Positions 22,469 to 35,700 of a DNA stretch of 64,000 nt are shown here, in pieces (the first letter of the stretch is position 1; every line of letters begins with the position of its first letter). Where the stretch lies: contig MU001677.1 in NCBI GenBank assembly GCA_010093515.1, positions 930,953 to 994,952 of the forward strand, written 5' to 3'. This DNA is from Lineolata rhizophorae. Its lineage: Eukaryota > Ascomycota > Dothideomycetes > Lineolatales > Lineolataceae. Under the pieces are notes generated by a model. The model saw only the letters and a program-made list of their open reading frames with translations. It was not told the DNA's origin and made no database searches. Position numbers and translations under genes: made by a program.

Positions 22469-25400
22469 TCACCAGCCCCTCCGATCATCCCTCCGCTCAT
22501 CCCTCCTCCGATCCTGACTCCCACTCCCCACACCCCCATACCCATAACCCGCACCACCACCCCTCCCCCTATCATCCCTCCGCCCACCGCCGCCACCGCG
22601 ACGATCTCCACCAAACCGGTCTCCCCCCCCGCCGTACCACTCTCCACCACCGCCGCCGCCTCTACCACCACCGGACCTATCCCCACCATACCTATCGTCT
22701 CTCCTCCCACCTCCACCACCTCCATATCTATCGCCACCATACCTGTCATCCCTCCTACCACCGCCACCGCCATATCCACCACCCCTGTCGTCTCTAGGCC
22801 GATACCCACCACCACCACCACCGTACCTATCCCCCCCTCTCCCACCACCACCTTGATACCCCCCATATCCACCTCCGCCCCCCTGCTGCTGCTGCTGCGG
22901 CGGCGGCATCCATCCCTGCTGCCCCGCGAGGTGGGGCGGCGGCGGTACCGGCATATTGGGCGGGAACGGTGGATACCCGCCCGGAGGCGGCGGTGGAAAC
23001 ACCCCGCCGGCGCCAGGCGGCGGCACCGGAGGCATGAAGTTCGGGTTCAGGTGCGCCGCGAACGGGTTGTCCGGGTTGAACGGGGCGCCGCCGGCGCCGG
23101 GCGGCGGGGGCGGGCCACCGTAGCCCTGGGATCCGCCGTCGTAGCTGGACTGCGACGGGCGAGGTCCACGGCCGCGGCCTCCGCCGCCGCCACCGTAGCG
23201 GTCCCCGCCACCGTTATATCGGTCGAGGGGTGCACCGCCGTAGGAGCGGCCTGTGCGGTTGGCGCGATTCTTGGTCTGCTCGCGGTCGGCCATGTCGAGT
23301 GCGGGCGCGGGCATGGCGACGCCGCGGAGCAGCTGACTCTTGTGGAGGTGGGACCCGTGCGGCATGTCGTAGTGAACGCTAATGCTATTATCCTCCTCCA
23401 AATCGGGCATCCTGGACCCCTCGAGCGGGAAGACGAGGCGCGACGACGGTAGGTACGTCTCATTCTTCTCGACAGTGCCGAGAAGGCCGTGGCTAAGCTT
23501 CGGATCAATGGTGACGGCGACCGCGCCCGCTTCGCCATTGCTCGTGGCCGCGACGGCCGCGGCGGCCGCGGCTTTCTTCGAGTAGAAGCTCGACGCGATC
23601 TGTTCATAAAGCGGGTGCTGGGTGCTGAAAAGAAGCACATCCTTGCCTTGCTTGTTGCGCTCGTGTTCGTCCTCGCTGAGAAGCGGGTACTTGGTATCCA
23701 TAGCCTTGAGCATGCGTTCCTCGTCGATGAAAGGAAGCAACACGACGCCCTGCCAAGCAAACTTCTTGCCGTTGAGGTCGACAGGGAAATCCTCAGGGTA
23801 AAAATCGATTATGTCGCTGTCCGGATCCGTCATGAGGGGATGAAACACTTTCGGAATGGCGTGGTTGCTCGCCGCGGGGAGTACACCCATTAGTTGCTCG
23901 TAGGGCCGGAATGGCTTCCCTTTCTCAAACTTGATTTCCATGTTTTCGATGCCGACGAAATCGGCCGCAAAGGGCGCATAGTGATACGGATAGTACCACG
24001 TCCATGAGGGACAGCCCTGGAAGTAGTACAGCAGCACCCAGCAAAGGCCCTCAACGTACGCTCGCGCCACCTTGTGCCGGAACTCAATATCCTTAGGGTC
24101 CACCTTGAATTTGTTCTCGTAGTACCTGTCTGCATAGCCTGTTTCCCACAAGCGTACGTCATCCGGCGGCATCTCGTTCTCACCACCTTGGGCACCGCCT
24201 TCCGGAGTGCCAGGAGCGGTGGGCGTGTTGCGACCCGGCGTAGTGCTATCTTCGTCCATGACTTCAGCGGTACGCTTTCCGAGGATGGACTTGTTAGGTT
24301 GCTGTTGCGATTCGCCAGACGCGGAGCCGTCGGGCTCCGCCATAGAAGAGTCTTCTTTGTTCTGACCATTCCCACTCTCAACGGCATCACCACCACTTAT
24401 GCTGCTACTCCTCATTTTCTCCTTCAGCATAGCCGCGGCGCTCTTGTTCGCCTGGCTGGCTTGGAACAACGCTTTGCGATTTACGACCATGTTATGCGTC
24501 ATGGCCTGGATATCAGAGTTCGTCGCATCTGCCGGGCTAAAGGTTGGGACGGCATCCATGTCCGGGATGAGGCTCTGCTTTTTATTCTTACGGCCACCAC
24601 TCGGTTGCGATGTGGGCGTGTCGGGCCCGCCGCCATTTTCAGACACGAACTCGCCGCGCAGCGACGAACGCGAGCTTTGAGTTTCGAGCCGCCGTCGCTT
24701 GTTAGATTCCTTGCGCTCCTCGGTCTGCTTGCGTCGTTTGAAGATGGCGTCTTCTTGCTTCGCGAGCGAACCGAGGATCATCTGGGCGCGCTTGAGATCT
24801 ACGTTGCCATCCTTGGTCACGTAGCCACCCATCAAAGGTATATTCTCACGCCAGATTGAAATTAGGGTGTCGATCCCGTTCTCCCTGATGTCTAGGCTCG
24901 GTAGATGCGGTAGGAAGTCGTTGCCCACGAAGAAGCACATGAAAACCCAATCGTCAAGGGCGCGTTCGAGATCGAATCGAAACGGCTGGCGTGGAACGTG
25001 TAGTTCTGCTTCGAGATACTCACGCAATATTGAGACGTGCAGCCAAATGAACGGCTTAAGCTCCGTGCCATTCTGCTTCTCGTCGAACTCGCCTTGCTTC
25101 TTTTTGGCCTCGCCGCGGCACTCTTCGGCAATGTGGCCGGGTTGACCACATATCCTGCAAGTGCGTCCCTTTTTCTCTTGGAAGAAGACGTCCTCACGTA
25201 GGACGCGAAAGTGGGGTTCGTGAGTGGCGAGACCGAGCATGATTAAGTCGGCATCCTAACGCAGCTTTATGAGTATATATCGGTTTCTCAACTTTAAATG
25301 TGCATAGGAGTAGAACAACTTACTAAGCCGTAAATAACATGACGCGTATTTGGGTCATGATGGGGGGACCGCCTCTGAGACCTAACGAAATTCATGATCT

Positions 25401-26357
25401 TGTGCTCTCCCTCGCCGGGCACCGACGCGTCGGAAATGATTACTTTGAGCTGTGGTAGTCATTAGCAAATCAGCCCATGAAATCCAAGGGAATTCGGGTT
25501 GAAATCTTACCGTTCTCCACGCGGGATCCGTATTAAGTTTGTAAGAGCACCACCACCGCAGACTTAAGGCCAAAAGGTTCATGAAAGGCGTTCCCGGAGT
25601 AATGACGTTCGAGTCCCATGTCTTCTTTGCTCCGCTCCCGTCCTCGTCTCCTTTCCACTCCGGATTCTGCTGCTTGAGAAGCTTTATGAACTCGGCCTTC
25701 TCTTCGTCCTTCTCTTTGGCTTCCTGTGCGGAACGAAAACGGCGAGCGCGTTGCTGGTTCATTTTCGCGCGGGGCGCAACACCGTCTAAACGGCCACTGT
25801 TAGCAACGATTCTTTCGCAAGGACGTTGAGGGGAAGCAGCATGTGAGGGGAACGGCATATAATGCAAAGACGGGGAAGAGCGAGAAAAGCAGCCCTACCC
25901 CTCAAGATGCATAGTTGTAGTACAATAAGCTCAGATTATACTCCAGCCATATTTCTCAAGAGGCGTTCCGCCTTCTCGCTCGACCCGCATCCATTAGCCA
26001 GAATGAAGGAGCCACGCGTAGTTGTTTCAACTGGAAGCAGTGCGACGTACCAACAGCGATCAAGAGCAGCTTGCGCGGCCGGACCATGTTCACTACACGC
26101 TCGGTATACTTGAAGATCTCGATCATCATCTCCTCCTCGTCGGCCGGCGGGGGCTTGTCCTCCGGGTGCGAGCACGGGTGAACTATGCCGTTCATATCAA
26201 GGTAGAGGTTGTCGAACTCGTCGCCATTAGGATTTGCCTTGGTGGTGTCGACGGGGATCGTCTCGCCATCGATCTCGCGCGGGCGGTCCTCGATCACAGG
26301 GGAGATGATCTTGGGGTATTTGTTGGAGAGCCAGCGAAAGAGCGCGGGAACACCCAT
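22469..26357 (-). CDS. RAT1: nuclear 5'-3' exoribonuclease 2 (Rat1/XRN2)
   Basis: Four exons, 26051-26357, 25511-25785, 25324-25449 and 22469-25255, join in frame to 1164 residues. The N-terminus starts [11 protein letters not shown] and carries the XRN catalytic landmarks: [11 protein letters not shown], the [23 protein letters not shown] segment restored across intron 1, [12 protein letters not shown], and [13 protein letters not shown]-type Asp motifs later. A CCHC zinc knuckle (Cys269, Cys272, His277, Cys282) sits in the insertion after LREDVF, as in filamentous-fungal Rat1. The C-terminal 200 residues are Pro/Gly-rich and end in RGG/GGY repeats with RDD/DRYGG units, likely RNA-binding and disordered. 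Expected role: nuclear RNA degradation, rRNA 5' trimming and torpedo termination of RNA polymerase II, with Rai1 as partner. Divergent from USO1. Confidence 0.95.
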
Positions 26358-27027
26358 GGTGGGCGGGCGGCGGGCGACGGCGCGTCACCACGAATGCGTG
26401 AGAATAACTGAGCGATCAGAGAACGCGAGAACGCGAGATCGCGGTGCTTGGCGCTCGCGCAGTGGCGAAAGGCTCAGATGAAGCACACCGAGTCGCACGT
26501 GCGGAAGCTCATTAAAGGGCACTCTGACGGAAGGAGCGACTCGACGAAAATTGGTGGGGAAGAGAAAGGAAGGAGGGGTTGAGGGAGAAAGAGATCGCGA
26601 AGTTCAAATGAGGCGCACAAAGGCAGCCGCGTCGGGCCGCCGGCAAGTCGGCGTTTCAATGGAGCCGGCGCGCCACGTAAGCGTAAAGTACAAGCTCAAC
26701 ATCACGTGGCTGTCTGTTTCAGCCAGCCGCTAGCCCAGTTTAGGGATAGGGAATGCCGATCCGAGCACTAAATACATATCCGGGATCACCTCGCCAGCTT
26801 GAAGCTCGGTACGGGGTTTTTATGCTCGAAGCCAGTTTGCACTTCTTTGCTGGCCATGATAGCCCATGGTTTTCGTGGCACAATTCCTCCGTGCTTTCAG
26901 ATCACGCGCCTCGATCAAATTCCTCGCGCAGCCTCCCCATCTTAGTCCCACCCGCATCATGAGAGCGCTCTAGTAGAACGCCCCGTCCATAACACCACCG
27001 CCTCGCAAACCCCCGTTCTCGCCCACC
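26358..27027. promoter_or_regulatory. shared divergent upstream region of RAT1 and USO1
   Basis: These 670 bases separate two head-to-head housekeeping genes, so both promoters must lie here. I see no clear TATA box and no other coding sequence. The role is inferred only from gene orientation. Confidence 0.5.
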
Positions 27028-30000
27028 ATGCTACGCATGTTTGAAGCTCAGGCCCCGGCGAAGCAGACGGCGACGGATACGATCACGACTCTGAGCGGGC
27101 GCCTTGCTAACGCGACGCTGCTCGAGGACCGGCGCGCTGCCATCCTGGGCCTGCGCAGCTTTGCCAAGGAGTATCCGGCGTCGGTAGCTTCGGGCGCGCT
27201 GCGCGGACTCATCGGCAGTCTGAGCAAAGACGGCGAGGATGTGGACACGATCAAGGTTGTGCTGGAGACACTGCTGATGCTGTTCAGCCCCAATGAGGAG
27301 AGCGTACGTAGTGACTTGTCCGTGATCAATTGGAAAAGCGCACTAGAAATAACAAGGATATGTTTTCCGTTCCGTAGCCAGAAGCTTCAGATGATATTGC
27401 CATGTGGCTGGCCGACGAGTTTACTCAAGTACGTGCGAACCGCGACTCCCCCGCTGTACAAAGTGTACTGAGCTCATCGTAGCGCCAAGATAATATCACC
27501 ATCCTGCTGGACTTGCTCGAGTATCACGACTTCTATTCCCGACTGTACGCCTTGCAGTTGATCTCCTCCATATCTTCGGCACGCCCGGAGAGAACCCAGG
27601 AGTGTATTCTGTCTGCGCCGCTGGGCACCACCAGGCTAGTAGCCACATTAGATGACCCCAGGGACGCAGTTCGCAACGGTAGGGATTCAATTGAGCTTTT
27701 TGCCCGTTTATTATTCTGCTTGTACTTATACGATTTCGTAACAGCTGGTCTTCTCCTCCTCACCGACCTTACTCAATCCTCCACCGAGCTCCAAAAGCTC
27801 GTAGCTTTCGAATCCGCCTTCGACCGCCTCTTCCGCCTCATTGATGCTGAGGGATCTCTGTCCCAAGGCGGCATCATCGTCCAAGACTGCCTCTCCCTCC
27901 TCGCCAACCTCGTCCGCTACAACAATTCAAATCAATCCCTCTTTCGAGAAACGGGCTGCGTGGCTAAGCTTACAGAGCTGCTCCCTGGGGGGCCCAATAA
28001 AAAGACAAAAGGCCGTCCGGTAGAAGATGAGGATGGATGGGAGAGTCCGGAGAAAGGAAAGAACATTTGGGGTTTATTGGCAGTGCTGAGGATGTTTCTA
28101 GTCACAGGAAGCGTGGGGACAGCACCGAACCAGAACGCGTTTGCCAAGAGTGGGCTGTTGCAGCAGGTGCTAGATATTGCGTTCAGTAGCGATTCAGCCA
28201 TTCCTATTAGAGCAGAGGTAAGCTAAGTTGTCTCCAGACTCCTTCAAGACATGGGTAATTGAGGTTAATCGACGTCTATTACCGATAGGCCCTCTACACC
28301 TGCGCCGACATGATCCGCGCCAACCCACGTCTACAGGAAGGGTTCGCTCAGTTGCAAGTGGCTCTTCCTCCGCCTCCTCAAGTTCCCAATGGCACACACT
28401 CCCCGCACGGGAATGCTCAAGCCCAAAGACTCTACGTAATCGACGCTCTCCTCGACCTTACTCTCACCGCAGCCCCATCGCACGTCTTTGACGCTCGATT
28501 CGCCGCATGCGAGTGCATCAAGGCGTACTCCTACAACCACGTCCAGATCCGGCTTCACTTCCTACACCGCGCCATCGAGGGGCACAAGGCGGGCGAGGAC
28601 GAGACGCCCAATGTGCTGACAACCCTAGTAGAAGGGCCCGAAGGTAGCGGCATCGGCGGCAGCGGCGGCGACGGCCCTTTACCGACAGTCGACCCGCACC
28701 GTGTCTGGTTCGCCGCCGTCATTGTGTTCCACCTGATTTATGAGGATCCAGAGGTTAAGCATATTCTGATGGGCGTGAGCGAGGGCAACGAAGAGCAGGG
28801 CGAAGAGGTCGTCACGTGCATTCAGGCGCTGACGAGCAACCTGATCGCCGGCATGCTGCGCGGCGCCGACGAGCGCCTCCCTATCGCGTACCTGATGCTG
28901 CTGTGCGGGTGGCTGTTCGAGGACGCGGCGGCCGTGAACGACTTTCTGGGCGAGGGTAGCACCGTGCGCAGCCTGGTCGACGTGGCGGCCCGCCCACCGG
29001 CGCAGCAACAGCAGCAACAAAGCCAAGGACAGGGCGCCGGCGCGGCCACCACGACGCTCGTTCGCGGCCTCTGCGCCGCCTTGCTCGGCATCGTCTACGA
29101 GTTTTCCACCAAGGACTCGCCAATCCCGCGGCGCACGCTTCAGCCCATTTTAACGAACTCGCTCGGCCGCGAGCGGTACCTAGACGCCCTGACGCAGCTA
29201 CGGCAGCACCCGCTCGTGCGCGACTTCGAAGTGCTGTCCTCGTCGGCCGCGCCCGGCGGCGGCAGCGGCCCCGGCGGCTCCGCGCCCATCCTATTCGACC
29301 CGGCCTTCGTCGATCTCCTCAAGGACAACTTCTCCCGGCTGGCCCGCGCCATCGACCGCGACCCGGGCCGCGAGCAGGCGGCGCACGCGCTCGCCGCCGA
29401 GGGCGGCATCGACCGCGACCTCGTCGACAACCTTAAAGGCACGCTCGAGGCGCAGAGCCGCCGCCTCGAGCAGGCCGAGGCCGCGACGCTGGACGCCCAA
29501 CGGCGGGCCGACCAGGCCGTCGCGGAGCAGCGCCGCGCGCACGAGGAGCGCGCGCAGGAGGTCGGCCGCCTGCGCGCCGAGACCGAGGCCGTGCGCCGGG
29601 CCAGGGACCTCGAGGCCCGCGAGCGCGAGCGCGAGGCGCGCCGCCGCGAGGAGGCGCTCGCGGCCGACAAGGAGCGGCTCGCAGCCGACAAGGAGCGGCT
29701 CGCGGCCGAGCTGGACGCCGCGCGCAAGGCGCACCGCGACGCCGAGACGCGGGCGGCGGCCGAGGCGGCGCGCCTCAGCGCGCAGCTGGCCGCCCTGAGG
29801 GCCGACAATGGCCGGCTCGAGGACGAGGCGCAGCGGGCGACGGCCCAGGCGCGCGCTGCGCAGGCGAGCCTCGGCGAGCTTGAGGCCAAGCTAGCGGAGA
29901 GCCAGCGGCGCATCGCGGCCTTTGCCGAGACGGTTCAGGAGGTGGAACGCGAGCTCGAGCGTAACAAGAGCGAGGCGGCTGAGGCGGCGGCGGCGCGAGC

Positions 30001-30448
30001 GAAGCTGGAGGAGGTAGCGGGCAGGGATCGTGAGGAGATTCGGCTTTTGGCGGGGCGGGTGCAAGATAGGAATGCGCGAGTGGAGGAGCTGGAAGGGAAG
30101 GTGGATCGCGTAGAAAGGGAGAAGAAGGGCATGGAGGAGAGATTGACGACGAAGGAGAGGGAGGTGGGAGAGAAGGAAGAAGCGAGGGAGAAGACGCAGG
30201 GGGAATTGGATGATTTGTTGATGGTGCTGGGCGACTTGGAAGAGAAGAGGACGAGGGATAAGGTTAGTGTCTTTTGCGACTGCTCTTTGGTGCTCCGTGG
30301 CGAGTTTCTCTTTTCAGTTCGATGTGGCTAACATACGTCCTAGAAACGGCTCAAGGAGCTGGGACAGGAAGTATCGGACGGCTCGGATGACGAAGGGGAC
30401 GAGTCAAGGGAAGAAAGCGATGATGATGCGAACGAGGACGTCGACTAA
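27028..30448 (+). CDS. USO1: vesicle tethering factor USO1/p115
   Basis: Six exons, 27028-27303, 27378-27428, 27483-27678, 27745-28217, 28289-30262 and 30344-30448, join in frame to 1024 residues. The first 650 residues form the armadillo-like head (GLRSFAKEYPASV at the start, then many Leu-rich helices with NLVRYNNSNQ and LLQQVLDIAF). Residues about 700-985 are an uninterrupted Glu/Arg/Ala-rich coiled coil. The protein ends in a very acidic tail (DDEGDESREESDDDANEDVD). This layout is that of USO1/p115, a Golgi golgin that tethers ER-derived vesicles before fusion, acting with Rab1/Ypt1 and SNAREs. Length is a little below the usual fungal 1100-1200 residues because the coiled coil is shorter. 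Exon 2 is only 17 codons. The final exon codes only for the acidic tail. Confidence 0.92.
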
Positions 30449-30850
30449 GACCTTCCGCTGTAGCGTGCATTTTCAATCCGGCGTTTGGAAATACCACAAA
30501 ATTGAGGACTGGCATTTTGCTTCACGTGATGTTCCAGATACATCACGTGTTGCAGTACGAGCCAACCCATTTCTATGGTCGAGAATCTCGTCGGCTTTCT
30601 GTTGTTGTATGAAGTGAGTAACTTCTTGAGATACTTGAGTATCGTCCCAATCGCTATGACGTTCCAGCGCCAGGCCTATTGCGGCGACTAGTATAGGTTG
30701 TGGGGCAGTGCAATGAGGCTGTGCCAACTGATCTACAACCCTCTAGTATTTTTAAGATAAACAATGTCTACATTATATCTCCACAACTATCTCAGTCTGT
30801 TTTCCGTCCATCCGTTATCCGCGGAATGTCCTACCCAAAAACTTATCGCC
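30449..30850. promoter_or_regulatory. USO1-GSH2 intergenic region
   Basis: This 400-bp spacer holds the USO1 3' flank and the upstream region of the glutathione synthetase gene. Two CACGTG-like CACGTGAT/ATCACGTG sites about 20 bp apart lie near 30524-30549 and could be bHLH (E-box) sites. That role is inference. Confidence 0.4.
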
Positions 30851-32713
30851 ATGGAGTCTTACCCTCCAACCCTACCTAAATCCGCTCTCGCCACTCTCGT
30901 CGCCGACATCAAAGATTACCAACTCACCCACGGTTCCCTCCTCAAAATCGTAAATCCACCTCCAGCATTCCTTTCCGAAGAAGACGAGGAAGACGAGGAC
31001 GAACAAGAAATTGCCAGCATTGGCGCCGTCCTGAGCGAACCTATAGGCGTATCCATATTTCCAACCCTGTTCCCGCGCCACTTGTTCGAGCAGGCGCTAG
31101 AGCTCCAACAAAGCTTCAACGAGCTGTACGCCAGAGTGGCAGCCGACAGCGAGTGGCTGAAGGAGACTTTATCCGAGCTCGTGGAAGCGGATGAATTTGT
31201 ACGGCTGCTATGGGGCTTGTACGAGGAGGTGTACGGGGAAGACACCCGGGAAGGGACCAGAAAAAGGAGGCAGCGGGTGCAAGAGCTGTCGGTGGGCATC
31301 TGGAGGTCAGACTACATGCTCTGGCAAGCGCTGGGTGGAACAGACGCCGAGCGAGGGGACGAGACCGCGGCCACAGCGAGGAAGTCCCTTGGCATCAAGC
31401 AAGTCGAGTTTAACACCATCGCCTGCTCTGGCGGCGCCCACGGCAACATCGCCGCCGACATGCACCACTACCTCGACACCACGGGGCTCAACCCGGCCTC
31501 CCTCGCGCTTCCAGGCTCGACGCTCCCACCCAACACCACCATCGAAGGTATCGTGGCCACTCTCGCCGCCGCACACGCTGCGTACGCCGACCAGCGCGCG
31601 CGGCCCGACCTCGAAACATGCATTCTGATGCTCGTGCAGCCCTACAACTACAACGTGTGCGACGAGCGGCCGCTGGAGCACGCGCTCAGCCAGCGAGAAG
31701 GCATACCGACGTTCCGCGTCGAGTTTGGCGGCGAGTTCCTCGCGCTCACCGAGGAACTAGACCGCAACTTCGACTCCAACAGCGCCGACGACGACGCGGA
31801 GGAGGCCCCTCCACCCCCCCTCCTCTTCACCCACCCGCTCACCCGCCGCACCTACGAAGTCTCCGTCGCGTACTTCCGCGCCGGCCACGAGCCACGCGAC
31901 TACTCCGAGACGCGTCCCCATCATTGCACCCAACCCAGCAGCCTGGTATCCCCTTCTCTCTCTTCATCTCCGCTCTCCTCTCCTTCCCTCGGCACCTCGT
32001 CCCCTCGCTCCCACCCTCCGCATCCCGCTCGCTGGGGCCTCGGCGGCCGCGCCGCGCGCCTCCGCTGCGAGCGCTCCCGCGCCATCAAGTGCCCCACTCT
32101 CGGCGCGCACCTGGCCGGCTCCAAGAGAGTCCAGGCTGCGCTCGCGGCGCCGGGCGCGCTGGGGCGCTGGGTAAGCGATATCGAGACGCGGGCGCGGCTT
32201 GAAGAGACATTCGTGGAGATATGGGGCCAGGAGAAGATGGAGGAGGTTGTTGCTGCTACTGGAATGGGGAAGGCAGAGGGAAAAGATGCGGGAGATGGTG
32301 GTGGCGATCAAAGAAGAGGAAACGGGGGCGGGGAAGGACCAAGGTATGTTCTGAAGCCTTCTAGGGAGGGCGGCGGGAATAATGTGTACGGGGATAAGGT
32401 TCCTACTTTTTTGAGTGCGGTGGGTCAAGAGCAGTGGAAGAAGTACGTGTTGATGGATTTGATTAAAGGGCCGGACAAAAATGTGTTTGGAACGCGAAAC
32501 ATGTTAGTGTTGAGTGAGCAGGTGTATGACGGGGAGGTGGCCAGTGAACTGGGCGTTTTTGGGGGTTGTCTGTGGAGGAATGGGAAAGACGTGCAGATTG
32601 TGAGGAATGAAGGTATTGGATGGTCGTTCAAAACAAAAGGGAAACATATGAATGAAATGAGTGTTGTGAAGGGGTATGGGTGCTTTGATTGTCCCCGTTT
32701 ATTAGACCTTTAG
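30851..32713 (+). CDS. GSH2: glutathione synthetase (eukaryotic type)
   Basis: A single open frame of 620 residues from MESYPPTL. Family landmarks appear in order: KQVEFNTIACSGG (substrate-binding), VQPYNYNVCDER, AYFRAGHEPRDYSE at about 340-353, ERSRAIKCPT near 407, RYVLKPSREGGGNNVYG at 498-514 (the ATP-grasp/glycine-rich loop), and KGYGCFDCPRLL at the end. The enzyme joins gamma-glutamylcysteine and glycine using ATP in the cytosol. It is about 110-130 residues longer than usual. The excess is mainly an in-frame Ser/Pro-rich block of about 45 residues after DYSE (353-400) and a Gly-rich block before RYVLKPS. The first looks like a pyrimidine-rich intron but has no usable AG acceptor at its end. 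An upstream in-frame ATG-like start exists, but MESYP is the better start. Confidence 0.9.
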   Translation: MESYPPTLPKSALATLVADIKDYQLTHGSLLKIVNPPPAFLSEEDEEDEDEQEIASIGAVLSEPIGVSIFPTLFPRHLFEQALELQQSFNELYARVAADSEWLKETLSELVEADEFVRLLWGLYEEVYGEDTREGTRKRRQRVQELSVGIWRSDYMLWQALGGTDAERGDETAATARKSLGIKQVEFNTIACSGGAHGNIAADMHHYLDTTGLNPASLALPGSTLPPNTTIEGIVATLAAAHAAYADQRARPDLETCILMLVQPYNYNVCDERPLEHALSQREGIPTFRVEFGGEFLALTEELDRNFDSNSADDDAEEAPPPPLLFTHPLTRRTYEVSVAYFRAGHEPRDYSETRPHHCTQPSSLVSPSLSSSPLSSPSLGTSSPRSHPPHPARWGLGGRAARLRCERSRAIKCPTLGAHLAGSKRVQAALAAPGALGRWVSDIETRARLEETFVEIWGQEKMEEVVAATGMGKAEGKDAGDGGGDQRRGNGGGEGPRYVLKPSREGGGNNVYGDKVPTFLSAVGQEQWKKYVLMDLIKGPDKNVFGTRNMLVLSEQVYDGEVASELGVFGGCLWRNGKDVQIVRNEGIGWSFKTKGKHMNEMSVVKGYGCFDCPRLLDL

Positions 32714-35700
32714 ACGCAGGCCAAGCATTACTACATAATAAGAAGTTCAGCCTCCAACCGGCCAGGAGTGCTTTGTTGAAGTCGTTTGAAGCTTGACTCC
32801 CAGCCAGTCGAGGGTGTTTGAGTTCCACCCAACCTCTACCCATTAATATAGACAATAGCCATACCCTTGGATGTTCGGGGACCCCTTCCTTTCCAAGAGG
32901 GCGCAGCGGCCCCAACGGGCCCTCCGCGTTCTGGGGCCACTAAGAGAAGACTCAGAGGAAGGGGTCCCCGATTCCCTGGGCTATGATACATGAAAAGCGA
33001 GGGCCCTAGGTATGTCGGGAGGCGTATATGAAAAAATCAGGCGGCCCCAGGTTTCTCGGGAAGGTCCGAATGGTAGTAGGGTGTTGTTGTGGATAACTTG
33101 GGGACCTCCCCAGATTCTCCGGGGCCGTAAAAATGAAATAACAGCGTGCCTCCCGACTCCCCAGGGCCCAAAAATCCTCCTAGAAAATTATACAAAGTCC
33201 CAAAGAATACAAAAGACACCACCTCTTACAGGCCCGATTGAACTCCGATCCATGCCGTTATCGCCAATGCAATGCTAAACCCGAAACTAACTCCAATCCC
33301 ATGCACAAAAACTCCCTCTGATGACAATGCACCATGCCCGAGCCCAAACCTTGGGAAACACAAGTCCAAAACTAACCGCATCACAATGGGTCTATTTCCT
33401 CGACTGTTCCCTCCAAGCCATGCATTGTTTCCACCAGTTGTGCCCATTGGCGTTCAAGCCCATATAATTGCCCAAGAACGACATGAACAACTTGATTGGG
33501 GGGTAATCGCGCCCAATTTATCTGCTCAGTAGATTCGCTGACGAAGCAATGTAGATCGCATTCATTAGAACTGAAGAATGCTGATGTAATATCGGCAAAA
33601 TGACTGCCGATGATGAAGATGAGTCGTAGTTGACGACATATCGAAGCGTGAACGCTTCGTCGAGATGTAAAATAGCCCATATTATGATGTTTGGGCAAGT
33701 TGATGCTCAGATGTGAGCATGTTTTTCAAATACAAGCTCCTCGTCATGATTTTGCCAGCGTTTCATCCAAAGACTGATGTGGATGCTTTGACAATACTAG
33801 CACGTCGATGATGAGGTTGATTTGATGGACCTCAGTACGAATATCGAACGTTTTGTGTTGAATGTAAAGATGTTGATGTAGATAGGCTCGCTTTGAGATC
33901 TTTAGAGCCATTTGTGTTGAGAGCTTGATTTGGAAGAGAAGTTTGTTTGAACCATGTAGCCGGGGTTGAGCAGATAGGAGTATAGTAGAGATTTGAAAAG
34001 ACATAGGAATGTGTTGTTGATCCCAGCAGTTAATGACTCTGAAAATTTCGCGAGAATGCGATTATGGCTAGCTATCGATTCGTTCGACCATGTTGTTCGA
34101 TTTTTGCCGTCAATTCGTGGTTGTGACGTCCATTTTCCATCCAATCGGTTTTCAATCCACCAAATTACACCGAATCTCAAGTCCATTCATATCCACCAGA
34201 GAAACTCGTTCGTACACGTCATAAGCGCAATGACGCGATTGGAGAAGTTTTACACGTCATAAATGAGTAGACGCGATTTGAAACGCTGTACACGTCAAGA
34301 AGAAGCGACGTGCGATGTTTGTTGACCCAACATTTGTGATAAACAGCGAAACTTTCAATATGCAAACACCCATTCTCGGAATCTGATGACCAGGCCATGC
34401 TCGTGGAGTCGTAGAATGTCGACTGAGAGAAGAAAACCAGACGAATTGGTTGTGATTGGCCGGTTAGGAGGAGCCCAGAAGAAGTCGCGGCCGAAATTTG
34501 AGTGTGTTGACGTTTTCCGAGAAGATGCATGCAGAAGAATGCCTCGAGGATGGTGACGACGGGAACCAATCCTCAAGAGGCGAGATGACAAGGAACGTCT
34601 CTAGAACCAGCTAATGTAGTGAAGCTCGTGAAATCGGACGAGCAAGCGTTGTCGAGATTGTGACGTGATGACGCTGACGAATTGAGCGATCGAAAATCGA
34701 TTTTCGAGAGTGAATAGCGTTCGTTTGTAGAATTCGAGCATGGTTCTTTCGAAAACGGTTCCAAAGGTGCCTTGAACGCTGGACGACGAAAAGACCATCG
34801 TTCAAAGACAGGTGATAGCGAGAAATTGCCGAGAATCAGCTCGTAAAATGATGCTCATAAGGTTGAGAGAATGTTATGTCAAAAGCTTGACATTATGCCG
34901 TTTGCTTCGGAAATTGTTGACTGAAACAACTCGTGAGACGTCGAAGGGTGTCTTGAGTATTTGAGCGAGATTCTGGCGTTCCGAATGTAGAAGTAAGCCT
35001 CAGAGATGGTGACGACAAGACCATTCTCTAGAGGGCATGATCATGAGACAACGCTCGACATGACAATAATTTGTTGATGCCACGGAGCAATCCTGGAAAT
35101 CGATCGAAGTCGTGTGGCTGCTGCAGTTCGAGTGTGTTCAAAAATGTTTGCAGGTTGCCGTAATGGTTTGAATTCAGCACATCGAGAAGTGCTCATGATG
35201 TTGCGGCGAGAAGAATTGAAGCAGTAAAGCCAGGTGGGATCGATAAGAGTCGGTGGAACAGGCGTGCTTATGAAGTCGACAGAACATATCTAAGCCAGTG
35301 AGATTCACGCGACAATCTCCGGAGTTTGAAAGTGAAACGCGCCCAGAAGTGATGATGAGCGCCATCCAGGTGCCTCATGACCATGTAACACAGTTCCGAT
35401 CTAGTATGATGATGCATTGAGGATCCAGAAGAACTGTGTAAATGCGTAGGTAAAATTCGATTTCGTCCATGTGTCGGCGATTCGAGGACGGTTGGACCCG
35501 TCATGGTGAAGAAGTAATCTGACGCATCCATGATGCCGAGGAAATGAAGGTGAAATCGTCGCGGCGACAGCGATAGTCGAGAGTAATAGTGCCAGTCGAG
35601 AGTAATAACGCCAGTCGAAAGTAATAGTGACAGTCTGAAGTAATAGTGACAGTCGAAAGCAATAGTGACAGCCGAAAATAGTAACAGCCAAAGGCACAGA

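Noticed and set aside
22430-23452. 340-codon plus-strand frame rich in Thr, Pro and Ile
   Set aside because: Mirror of the RGG/GGY tail of RAT1.
33180-33447. Minus-strand frame with GVSFGFSIALAITAWIG, faintly like a membrane channel helix
   Set aside because: No NPA motif or other channel signature follows even after splicing a plausible intron; the next part is a GC-rich repeat translation.
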